Source of the DNA: an uncultured Selenomonadales bacterium
GTDB lineage: Bacteria; Bacillota; Negativicutes; Selenomonadales; Selenomonadaceae
Reading direction: 5' to 3'
Assembly: GCA_946403735.1 (NCBI GenBank)
Contig: CAMJAZ010000047.1
Location: 1-8,240 of the forward strand
Length of the DNA: 8,240 nt
Of the stretch, positions 1 through 6,757 are shown one piece after another. Under the pieces are notes generated by a model. The model searched no databases. It worked only from the letters and a program-made list of their open reading frames with translations, and was not told the DNA's origin. How positions within the stretch are numbered: the stretch's first letter is position 1; the number at the start of each line of letters is the position of its first letter. Both the position numbers and the translations under genes were made by a program.

Positions 1-680
1 GCGACGTTGCGGAAAATGTTTTGGCTAACCGTAAAAAGTTCGCGCAGTCATTGGGCTTTAAGCTTGAAGATATTGTGACACCGAATCAAATTCACGGCGA
101 TAAAATTTTTCGCGTCGAAGAAATTCACAGGGGGCGCGGCAGTCAAGCTTACGACGATTCAATTAAAGAAACGGACGCGCTTATAACCAACGTTAAAAAT
201 TTGCCGTTAATGTTGTGTTTCGCTGATTGCGTACCAATTTTTTTTGTGGACGTGGAAAACTGCGCGGTAGGACTTGCGCACGGCGGCTGGAAAGGTACGT
301 TGAATAGGATTGCCGCGAAAACTTTTTTAGCAATGCGTGAAAATTTTGGTACGACGGCTGAAAATTGTTTAATCGGCATTGGACCTTCAATCGGCGCGTG
401 TTGCTACGAAGTCGGCGCAAATGTCAAAGAAGTTTGCGAAAAAAATTTTCCCGCGCACGTCGACGAACTGATTATCAAGCGCGACGGAAAAATTTACTTA
501 GATCTTTGGGCGGCAAATAAAATTCAGCTTATGGAAGTTGGCTTGCCCGAAAAAAATATTGACGTGGCTGGCGAATGTACTTGCTGTCATTCAAATTTTT
601 ATTTTTCGTACCGCGCCGCGCGTCAAAAAAATTTGAGTGAAACTGGAAGAATTTCTGCTTTAATTGGAATTAGAGGTTAA
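1..680 (+). CDS. pgeF: Peptidoglycan editing factor PgeF (YfiH / laccase-domain family), 5' partial
   Basis: This is a PgeF/YfiH-family protein. Known members are cytosolic metalloenzymes linked to removal of wrongly incorporated residues from peptidoglycan precursors; related proteins act on purine nucleosides. The reading frame is open to the window edge (first full codon at 3), and the codons before the TTG at 21 read DVAENV. This fits the usual conserved N-terminal stretch, so the gene starts upstream and the TTG is not the start. About 225 residues are visible; the family usually has about 250-270. Counting from the TTG codon, the expected metal ligands are present: His25 in PNQIHG, Cys70 in CFADCVP and His87 in AHGGWKGT. 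The C-terminal signature with CTCCH, FYFSYR and TGR (residues 186-210) is also intact. The TAA lies 6 nt before hisZ, suggesting co-transcription. The family call is secure; the precise substrate is not shown by the sequence. Confidence 0.93.
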   Translation, partial: DVAENVLANRKKFAQSLGFKLEDIVTPNQIHGDKIFRVEEIHRGRGSQAYDDSIKETDALITNVKNLPLMLCFADCVPIFFVDVENCAVGLAHGGWKGTLNRIAAKTFLAMRENFGTTAENCLIGIGPSIGACCYEVGANVKEVCEKNFPAHVDELIIKRDGKIYLDLWAANKIQLMEVGLPEKNIDVAGECTCCHSNFYFSYRAARQKNLSETGRISALIGIRG

Positions 681-686
681 ATCGCA

Positions 687-1883
687 ATGAAAAATAATTA
701 CGCATTACGCATTAAGCATTCTTCATTATTAGAAACTCCATTTGGTACGAGAGATTTTTTGCCGAAAGAGGCGGCGGCTAAACGTGAAATTGAAAATCGC
801 TTAGCAAAACTTTTCGCCAGCTACGGCTATGAAGAAGTTGTCACGCCGACAATGGAATTTTTAGAAACGTTGAAAATGTCAGGCGGAACAGTCGAGCAAA
901 ATTTATTTAAAATGTTCGACCAAAAAAACCGAACGCTGGCACTTCATCACGAAATGACGACGCCAATAGCGCGGCTTGTCGTCAGCAGAGTGAAAGAAAT
1001 GGAATTGCCGCTGAAACTTTCCTACAATACAAGCGTCTTTCGATTCAGACAGAACCAACCGCAACGTCAATGTGAATTTTATCAAGCTGGCGTTGAACTT
1101 TTAGGCGTGTCGAATGCATTTGCGGACGCGGAAATTATTGCGCTTGCCGTACAAAGTTTGAAAGTTGCTGGCTTGCAGGATTTTAAAATTTGCTTAGGGC
1201 AAGTTGGATTTGCTAGCGGCTTAATGGAGCAATTTAATTTGCCGCTTGACATACAAAGTAAAATTAAAGCGGCGATTGAAAGTCACGATATAGTTGGGCT
1301 GGAAAAAATTGTTGACGGCTTAGACGGCGCGGCGGCGTTGAAAGAAATTCCTAAACTTCGCGGCGACTTCGATATTTTAAACCGCGCAGATGAAATTTCG
1401 GCAAATAAAAAATCTCAACAGGCGCTAGACAATTTAGCGGAGATTTACAAGTTGTTGCAAGTTTATGGCGACGCAGACAAAATTATTTTTGACTTGGGAA
1501 TAATTCGTGACTTTGAATATTACACGGGCATGGTATTTGAGGCTTACGCGCCGAATGTTGGCTATTCGCTTGCAGGCGGCGGACGCTATGATCATATGCT
1601 AAAAGATTTTGGGCTGGCGTGTCCTGCAACAGGATTTGCACTTGGCATTGAAAGAATTTTGCAGGCTCGTGAACTTCAAGGCGTCGAGGAAAATTTTTCA
1701 GCGCGTGATTGTTATGTAAGCTATCATGAAACGCAGGCTGAAGCGGCTATTCGTAAAGCGGTGGAACTTCGTACAGCAGGAAAAGTTGTCGAATTGTCAC
1801 TTACACCGCAAAATTTGGAAGAGGCAACACGAATCAGCGTTTCAAAAAATTTTGATGAGTTGATTTATTTCGGCGAAGAATAA
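687..1883 (+). CDS. hisZ: ATP phosphoribosyltransferase regulatory subunit HisZ
   Basis: HisZ is a catalytically inactive histidyl-tRNA synthetase (HisRS) paralogue. It pairs with the short form of HisG to make the first, feedback-regulated enzyme of histidine biosynthesis in the cytosol. The 398 residues show the class II synthetase-like core: PFGTRDFLP (18-26), EMTTPIAR (89-96), FRFRQNQPQRQCEFYQAG (118-135), EYYTGMVFEAY (277-287), GGGRYDHML (297-305) and ATGFALGIERI (314-324). Only about 60 residues follow, without the full HisRS anticodon-binding domain, which favours HisZ over HisRS. The usual Arg-Pro in the LRP(D/E) motif is replaced by His87-His88. The start is ATG 687, with a GAGG-containing ribosome site about 10 nt upstream. 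The first codons run through a 7-bp tandem repeat array, giving an unusual tail before the conserved Pro-Phe-Gly. No hisG follows in this window. A diverged HisRS-like paralogue is the main alternative. Confidence 0.9.
   Translation: MKNNYALRIKHSSLLETPFGTRDFLPKEAAAKREIENRLAKLFASYGYEEVVTPTMEFLETLKMSGGTVEQNLFKMFDQKNRTLALHHEMTTPIARLVVSRVKEMELPLKLSYNTSVFRFRQNQPQRQCEFYQAGVELLGVSNAFADAEIIALAVQSLKVAGLQDFKICLGQVGFASGLMEQFNLPLDIQSKIKAAIESHDIVGLEKIVDGLDGAAALKEIPKLRGDFDILNRADEISANKKSQQALDNLAEIYKLLQVYGDADKIIFDLGIIRDFEYYTGMVFEAYAPNVGYSLAGGGRYDHMLKDFGLACPATGFALGIERILQARELQGVEENFSARDCYVSYHETQAEAAIRKAVELRTAGKVVELSLTPQNLEEATRISVSKNFDELIYFGEE
697..731 (+). repeat. Heptamer tandem repeat array inside the 5' end of hisZ
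   Basis: Five consecutive 7-bp units fit the pattern ATTNNNN: ATTACGC, ATTACGC, ATTAAGC, ATTCTTC and ATTATTA. They start 10 nt after the first base of the hisZ start codon. Seven is not a multiple of three, so the units are read in successive frames and encode residues 4 to about 15 of HisZ, ahead of the conserved domain. The array resembles the short heptameric tandem repeats known from cyanobacteria and other bacteria; a functional role is not evident. Confidence 0.75.
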
Positions 1884-1942
1884 AAAATTTAAAAATTTAC
1901 CAACTTTAAATTTATAAATAACAATTACTAAATAATTTAATT

Positions 1943-1949
1943 GGAAGGA
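1943..1949 (+). promoter_or_regulatory. Ribosome binding site of the HD-domain gene
   Basis: GGAAGGA lies 10 nt before ATG 1960 and 7 nt before an adjacent in-frame TTG at 1957. Spacing slightly favours the TTG, while codon preference favours the ATG; the two differ by one residue. The surrounding A+T-rich gap (1884-1956) shows no clear promoter or terminator. Confidence 0.6.
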
Positions 1950-1959
1950 ATTTAGGTTG

Positions 1960-2463
1960 ATGCTTAGAAGAGTCAAGCAATTTTTTCAAGCGTTGACGGC
2001 GAAAGTAACGCCTGACGACGGGAAATATTTAGCGGCACATTTGAACGCGGAGGAGCAAAAATTATTTTTCGCAATGAGTACCGCAGATCAATATCATTGC
2101 TTACGGACGGCGTACACGATTGAACGGCTTGTAATTCAAGACAAAAAAGGTATCGACCGCGAATTTCTGATACGTTGTGCGCTCCTCCATGACGTTGGAC
2201 GCGTAAAAGGCGATATGGGAATTTTCGGCAAAATTTTTACAGTCATTGTCACGGATTGGTTCCCTAGTTTTGCTAACAGGCTGGAACTTAAAGGAAATAA
2301 GCTGATTTATATTTACCGTCACCACGCGGAAATTGGTGGACGTAAACTGCAACAGATTGGCTTGTTTCGTGAGGCTAAGATTGTCGCCAAACATCACGCG
2401 ACGCCAACTTCAAGTGATCCTTACGAATTGAAACTTTTACGGCTGGCTGACGAAGCGAATTAA
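1960..2463 (+). CDS. HD-domain protein, putative metal-dependent phosphohydrolase
   Basis: This small cytosolic HD-superfamily protein has 167 residues from ATG 1960. HD proteins typically bind divalent metal and hydrolyse phosphoesters of nucleotides or second messengers; the substrate cannot be read from this sequence. The classical ligands are present: His46 (YHCLRT), the His77-Asp78 doublet in ALLHDVG, and Asp164 in the C-terminal RLADEAN. Extra histidine pairs at 121-122 (YRHHAEIG) and 145-146 (AKHHATP) match the middle helices of this small-HD group and might hold a second metal. There is no signal peptide or membrane segment. I associate the N-terminal pattern (basic helix, then VTPDD) with a family common in Negativicutes and related Firmicutes; this is from memory, not a search. 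It lies 76 nt after hisZ and 30 nt before the AAA+ gene, so it could be transcribed with either. Confidence 0.8.
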   Translation: MLRRVKQFFQALTAKVTPDDGKYLAAHLNAEEQKLFFAMSTADQYHCLRTAYTIERLVIQDKKGIDREFLIRCALLHDVGRVKGDMGIFGKIFTVIVTDWFPSFANRLELKGNKLIYIYRHHAEIGGRKLQQIGLFREAKIVAKHHATPTSSDPYELKLLRLADEAN

Positions 2464-2493
2464 AATCTTGTCAAAGTACAGAAGGAAATTATT

Positions 2494-5295
2494 ATGCCCA
2501 ATAAAATATCTAAAAAAATTAAGTTCGCCCTTTACTTAAAAGATGATAAGGAAGTCCGTACTTTAGAAGAATTTCATAAATACTTCGACATGAGCGAAGC
2601 TATTCGATATTTTTTAAACGGAAAACTTTCAAGCTGGCTTCGTAATCATAACTATCCAGAGGAAAAATGCCACGCCATTGAAGAGCTGAAAAAATTTTAC
2701 GATTCACAAAAGTTGCTGTTGACTATTGACGGTTCGTCTAACTATAAAAAATACGATACGGCTGAACTCGTTGAACAACTTAGCCAAATTCTAGAAATTT
2801 CAGAATCAACTACAACCGCCGCTGAAAATATTGAGAGTGTCCAAATTATTGAACAGATTCTGAAAAAAGAACACGAAATAAACCAATTTGTTGCTTTAGG
2901 AAATGAAGACGAAAAAGACGAAATTTTAAAAGATGTTGATAGAATTGCCCGTACTCAAGATGAACTTGATGAAATAATTGAAAAATCCAAGCGTCAAAAA
3001 AACTCTTCCAATACAATTTATCTCGTAAGAAAAAAATTTCCATACTCTTTGAAGTTGGTGGACGTTTTTTATACGAATTTGCGCTTTATTGGGCTTAACA
3101 AAATATCTTCAGAATATGTACCTGAAATACAAATTTTTTATGCATCTGCCGACGGCAAAGAAACTGTGCTTGAGGAAGGCAAGCTTAAACATTTTATCAG
3201 TGATCCTCAAAACAAAAATAAATTTAACAACATAAAAATAAGAACTCATACAGTAGATTTTATGGGAAATTCACGTCCCGTTAATCCCATTACCATTCCC
3301 AAAACTGCTATAAAGTCTGCGGATACCGATATAAATAAAACTGGCTTAGAAATTGCTGAAGATAAATTGATTCAGTACCTTGACGCAGGGTTTCCACTTA
3401 TTTACATTGATAATTTTGAGGAAGATAAAGCGGACGAAATTATAAGAAATGCCGCCGTAAGCCGCCATATTTTTGAATGGAGTGAAGCTGAAGGGCTTTT
3501 AGTTTACAATGAAAATGGCGAATTAACGTCAAATTTTGATTGTCAATGGTCGCTGAAATATACGCTGAAATTTTTTATTGATGATTTTCGTGGTCTGCGT
3601 GATTCAGACGAACAAACGAAATTTGACCTGCAGTCGTCAATTTTAGTTTTAAAAGATTTAAATGAACAGCTGAATGATTTTGAAGTTATCGCGCAGTTAA
3701 AATATATTTCGCGAATGATTTATAACGGGCAAATTGAAAGTTGTAACATCATAATCGTTTCATCAGATTGGAATATACCGCAATCATTAGAACATTTTGT
3801 GACCGTACTGAAAATAAATTTGACGGAAAAAGAAATTTACAATTTAGTTGTAGATTTTTGTGAAAATCAAGGCGCTAAAATTCCTTCTGAAATTTTAATA
3901 AACAAATTTGTCGATGCGTTCAAAGGTCTTTCCGAGTTCACGATAATCAGCATTTTATCGCTGGCATTTTCGCGCGACGGTGAATTAAATTCAACCGATA
4001 TGGATTTAATTTTTGAAACGAAAAAGCAAATGATTCAGAAGACAAATATTCTTGAAATGGTTGAAGTAGCTGAAAAGGAAGGCGATATTGGCGGGCTTGA
4101 AATTTTAAAGGCGTGGCTAAGGAATAAAGAAAAAATTTTCAAGAATATGAATTTAGCTTTAAAATGCGGCATAAAAATTCCGAAAGGCATTTTAATTGTC
4201 GGTATGCCTGGTTGCGGAAAAACTTTGACGGCAAAAGTAACTGCCTCAATGTTCGATATGCCGCTTTTACGTCTGGATATGGGCAAAATTTTCGGCAAGT
4301 ACGTCGGCGAATCAGAAAAAAATATGCGGCGAGCTACTCAACAGGCAGAAGTTATTTCGCCTTGCATACTTTGGATTGATGAACTTGAAAAGGCGTTTGC
4401 AGGTGTCGGCGGCGACGGCGGCGCGGAAGTTGCTACGCGCTTATTTGGAACTTTTTTAACGTGGATGCAGGAGAAAACTAAACCTGTTTTTGTCGTGGCG
4501 ACTGCAAATAATCTTTCACAACTTCCGCCTGAACTTTTACGTAAAGGTCGATTCGACGAAATTTTTTACGTTGGAACGCCCAATTCGCAGGAACGTAAAC
4601 AGATTTTTGAAATTTATATCGACAAGGTTAAAAATAATAAAGAATTTAATTTTGAGACGACATCTGAAGAAGAAAAAAAAGATATTGAAAAAATGGTGCA
4701 GAACAGTTTGGGGCTTAGCAGTGCAGATATTGAGGGAATTGTATCTGCAACTGTCGAAAATTCTTTCATTGAATTTGTCAACGAAAAAAATTCAACTAAC
4801 GAAAATAAAAAGCCTAAATTCAGTACTGAACATGTTAATGAAGTTATAAAAGCTACGCATAAAATGTCAGGCTGGCAACAGCTGAAAAGAATTTATCAAA
4901 CGTTCATGCAACATGATTATAAAAATGCGTCCGAACGTAACACAGAGGATTTTTTATACTGGTTCAAACTTCGTGCGATAAATTTGAAGGATCTGCCTGG
5001 CAAAATTTTTTCAGTCTCGAAAAATTTGTTTAGCAAGATAGTCGACTTTATAAATAAATGGGCTAGGGAAATATTGGATGATTGGCACGACAAAACTAAA
5101 GAATGGGATGAAGAAGAAAGAAAAATTAATGAACAAGGTTTGCCCAAATTAAAATGGGAAGTTCGTTTAAAAAGGGCGTTTGTCAGATTAGCTGTAAATT
5201 TTTTCCGCAAAACGAATACCTTTTTAAAATGGATTTTTGGTAATGATAAAGACAATGATAACGAGCAGAAAAAAGTTAATCTTAAGAGAAGTTGA
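2494..5295 (+). CDS. Ycf46-like AAA+ ATPase with long N- and C-terminal extensions
   Basis: This 933-residue AAA+ protein has a core matching the Ycf46 type: a degenerate AAA domain followed by an active one. Residues about 290-510 correspond to the degenerate domain (LDAGFPLIYIDNFEE at 296-310, SSILVLKDLNE at 381-391, CNIIIVSSD at 417-425) and lack a Walker A. Residues about 545-790 hold the active domain: Walker A GMPGCGKT (570-577), pore-loop-like GKYVGESE (601-608), Walker B CILWIDE (624-630), sensor 1 ATANN (669-673), candidate arginine fingers R683 and R686 in RKGRFDE, and a sensor-2-region SSADIEG (742-748). Before the core are a helical module (8-66), a charged, probably coiled-coil stretch (90-170) and an unrecognised region (172-285). 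A basic/aromatic amphipathic tail (790-933) follows. AAGGA sits 7 nt before the ATG. The first third is visibly more A+T-rich than hisZ. It is most likely a remodelling ATPase; its target is unknown, and the next gene is the obvious candidate. Confidence 0.85.
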   Translation: MPNKISKKIKFALYLKDDKEVRTLEEFHKYFDMSEAIRYFLNGKLSSWLRNHNYPEEKCHAIEELKKFYDSQKLLLTIDGSSNYKKYDTAELVEQLSQILEISESTTTAAENIESVQIIEQILKKEHEINQFVALGNEDEKDEILKDVDRIARTQDELDEIIEKSKRQKNSSNTIYLVRKKFPYSLKLVDVFYTNLRFIGLNKISSEYVPEIQIFYASADGKETVLEEGKLKHFISDPQNKNKFNNIKIRTHTVDFMGNSRPVNPITIPKTAIKSADTDINKTGLEIAEDKLIQYLDAGFPLIYIDNFEEDKADEIIRNAAVSRHIFEWSEAEGLLVYNENGELTSNFDCQWSLKYTLKFFIDDFRGLRDSDEQTKFDLQSSILVLKDLNEQLNDFEVIAQLKYISRMIYNGQIESCNIIIVSSDWNIPQSLEHFVTVLKINLTEKEIYNLVVDFCENQGAKIPSEILINKFVDAFKGLSEFTIISILSLAFSRDGELNSTDMDLIFETKKQMIQKTNILEMVEVAEKEGDIGGLEILKAWLRNKEKIFKNMNLALKCGIKIPKGILIVGMPGCGKTLTAKVTASMFDMPLLRLDMGKIFGKYVGESEKNMRRATQQAEVISPCILWIDELEKAFAGVGGDGGAEVATRLFGTFLTWMQEKTKPVFVVATANNLSQLPPELLRKGRFDEIFYVGTPNSQERKQIFEIYIDKVKNNKEFNFETTSEEEKKDIEKMVQNSLGLSSADIEGIVSATVENSFIEFVNEKNSTNENKKPKFSTEHVNEVIKATHKMSGWQQLKRIYQTFMQHDYKNASERNTEDFLYWFKLRAINLKDLPGKIFSVSKNLFSKIVDFINKWAREILDDWHDKTKEWDEEERKINEQGLPKLKWEVRLKRAFVRLAVNFFRKTNTFLKWIFGNDKDNDNEQKKVNLKRS

Positions 5296-5309
5296 AGTTT
5301 ATGATAATG

Positions 5310-5315
5310 AAGGTG
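5310..5315 (+). promoter_or_regulatory. Ribosome binding site fixing the start of the glycine-zipper gene
   Basis: AAGGTG lies 8 nt before ATG 5324. The longer in-frame alternative, TTG 5237, would overlap the ATPase gene by 59 nt and has no visible ribosome site, so the ATG is preferred. Confidence 0.65.
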
Positions 5316-5323
5316 AAATAGCA

Positions 5324-6568
5324 ATGGAAACGCCACAAAATGAAAAACTTAATGTAGATGAGCTTGAAGAATTGGTGAATAAATTTTTACTTTCCTACAT
5401 TTCGCGCGACGTTTCACAAACTGATGAAGAATGGTTAAAAGAAACTTTTACTGAATACTTTCCAAATTCGCCTGCAGAAAAAATTGATGAACTTTGCCGA
5501 GAAGTTCAAGTTAGCGTTGACTCAATGCAAAATTTCTTAGTGGAGTCGGCGAAGTCACAAACTTTTAATTTACGAAGTCAGCATTGGTTTTACGAAAAAA
5601 TAAAGCGGACAATGGCGGAAGGCGACGAAAATTTATTTTTAAAGCTTTGTCATCAAAATGCAATTCTCGACAAAATTAACCATTGGTCGTTGGAAATGTC
5701 TAATGATTTTCATTCAATAAAAAATAATCATCATTCAGGCAGTGACGATGAGGAAGATAATTCTGTAAAAAAATCTTCAACAAGCGTTGAAAAAATTTCC
5801 ACTTCTGCGCCAACTGTTTCAAATATCAGCAAAGATGCGCTAAACTCTGGCGTGAAAAAATCCATAATGACGCAATACCAACGAATGATGCAAGTTGATA
5901 TTGCGCAAATAAATTTCCGTATGAATGACGTGACAAATATTGCTATGAATTTGAGTAGAAACGCCGCTTTAACTGGAATTTGCGGAATGATGTTGACTTC
6001 TGGTCTTTCAATGTTGAAAGGTGGATTGACGCGGGCACAAGTTACGCGATTAGCGCTAAAAACTGGTGCTACAGACGGTTTACGGTTAGCGTTGACTGGC
6101 GCATTAAAAGCTGGCGCAGAAAGACGATTGATACCGATATTGACGCGCACAACTCCTATGATAGCATTTACAGCGATGGCGTTGATAGCGATAGAAAGTA
6201 GCAAATCAATGTTTCAGTATGCACGCGGCGAAATAAAATGTCTTGAGTTATTTAACCAAGTCAGCAAAGTTTCAACTGCGGCAATTTGCGCGGTAAGTTT
6301 GGGCATAAAAGGCGCGGTAATTGGTGCAACGGCATTTGCAGCTGTACCAATTACTGGATCTTTTGTAGGCGGATTTATCGGCGAACTTTTAGGCAATGCC
6401 TTCGGCTACAGCATTGGACTAAGTTTGCATTCGAAAGTAAAGACTCTACTTTTTAATGCGAAAAATATAATTGCCGCCCATTACGAAATTTTGGAGCATT
6501 TAACAAAGCAAACCGCTACGGTTAAGCAGAGGATGGGGCATTCTGAAAATTTACGTTTTGGGCATTAA
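5324..6568 (+). CDS. Hypothetical protein with glycine-zipper membrane region, paired with the AAA+ ATPase
   Basis: I do not recognise a named family for this 414-residue protein. Three parts can be seen. Residues 1-130 are soluble, acidic and predicted helical (for example DELEELVNKFLLSY at 12-25). Residues about 131-175 form a low-complexity linker rich in Ser, Asp and Glu. Residues about 200-370 are hydrophobic and rich in Gly and Ala. The last part holds likely membrane stretches near 205-231, 277-291 and 317-343, then a glycine-zipper segment at 345-365 with glycines at 345, 349, 350, 353, 357, 361 and 365. Such zippers pack membrane helices in pore-forming and multimeric proteins. There is no N-terminal signal peptide. 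The gene begins 28 nt after the ATPase stop and ends the + strand cluster, so the two are probably co-expressed. It could be a membrane effector, a scaffold or a substrate of the ATPase; none of these is demonstrated. Confidence 0.7.
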   Translation: METPQNEKLNVDELEELVNKFLLSYISRDVSQTDEEWLKETFTEYFPNSPAEKIDELCREVQVSVDSMQNFLVESAKSQTFNLRSQHWFYEKIKRTMAEGDENLFLKLCHQNAILDKINHWSLEMSNDFHSIKNNHHSGSDDEEDNSVKKSSTSVEKISTSAPTVSNISKDALNSGVKKSIMTQYQRMMQVDIAQINFRMNDVTNIAMNLSRNAALTGICGMMLTSGLSMLKGGLTRAQVTRLALKTGATDGLRLALTGALKAGAERRLIPILTRTTPMIAFTAMALIAIESSKSMFQYARGEIKCLELFNQVSKVSTAAICAVSLGIKGAVIGATAFAAVPITGSFVGGFIGELLGNAFGYSIGLSLHSKVKTLLFNAKNIIAAHYEILEHLTKQTATVKQRMGHSENLRFGH

Positions 6569-6607
6569 AAAAATTATTTCTTGTTGAATAAGTTTAAATT
6601 TTATTAA

Positions 6608-6707
6608 CCTACTTTTTCTTTGGCGCAAAGAAAAAGTAGCAAAAAGAAACAGCCCGCTGAAATCGCATCACGCGATTTGCGCGGGCGGGCGCGCGTCCTT
6701 GCGCGCC
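6608..6707. repeat. Three-hairpin structured element, probable dispersed repeat
   Basis: Three inverted repeats follow one another between convergent genes. Hairpin 1 has 14-bp perfect arms, CTACTTTTTCTTTG (6609-6622) and CAAAGAAAAAGTAG (6626-6639), with loop GCG. Hairpin 2 pairs GCCCGC (6652-6657) with GCGGGC (6681-6686) and, inside a 2x2 internal loop, AAATCGC (6660-6666) with GCGATTT (6672-6678). Hairpin 3 pairs GGCGCGC (6688-6694) with GCGCGCC (6701-6707) around a 6-nt loop. The G+C-rich distal half contrasts sharply with the A+T-rich flanks. The layout, an A/T-rich palindrome, then an AAAAAGAAA spacer, then G+C-rich hairpins, resembles palindromic interspersed repeats I know from many bacterial genomes. 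The rest of the 189-bp gap (6569-6757) is A+T-rich with no supported gene. Confidence 0.65.
6641..6686 (-). terminator. Possible rho-independent terminator of the kinase operon
   Basis: Read on the - strand, the G+C-rich hairpin 2 (6652-6686) is followed directly by TGTTTCTTTTT (complement of 6641-6651), which has nine T in eleven positions. That is the shape of an intrinsic terminator for transcripts leaving the kinase gene about 70 nt upstream. The internal loop in the stem and the interrupted T tract lower confidence. No comparable T tract directly follows the hairpins on the + strand. Confidence 0.4.
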
Positions 6708-6757
6708 ATGATGTTTACAATATTTTAAATACTATTTTTTATTTTTTATCAACTCGA

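Noticed and set aside
21..23. TTG as the start of pgeF
   Set aside because: Upstream in-frame codons to the window edge are open and encode residues that fit the conserved family N-terminus; the gene is truncated by the window.
697..731. CRISPR-like repeats
   Set aside because: Units are 7 bp and directly adjacent, with no spacers.
1884..1956. Possible promoter in the hisZ-HD gap (TATAAA at 1913-1918)
   Set aside because: No matching -35 at suitable spacing; such hexamers are expected by chance in DNA this A+T-rich.
5301..5321. Six-codon mini-ORF between the ATPase and glycine-zipper genes
   Set aside because: It has no dedicated ribosome site and no attenuator structure around it; most likely chance.
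5237..5323. Longer version of the glycine-zipper gene starting at TTG 5237
   Set aside because: It would overlap the ATPase gene by 59 nt without a visible ribosome site; ATG 5324 has AAGGTG at good spacing.
4917..5336. 139-residue open frame on the - strand opposite the ATPase 3' end
   Set aside because: Low-complexity Leu/Ser translation expected from the complement of a Lys/Glu-rich coding region.
5731..6204. 157-residue open frame on the - strand opposite the glycine-zipper gene
   Set aside because: Antisense shadow of the Gly/Ala-rich coding sequence, with no recognisable motif or ribosome site.
6609..6639. Hairpin 1 as a rho-independent terminator
   Set aside because: The stem is strong, but no T tract follows on either strand and the stem itself is A/T-rich; a repeat-element reading fits better.
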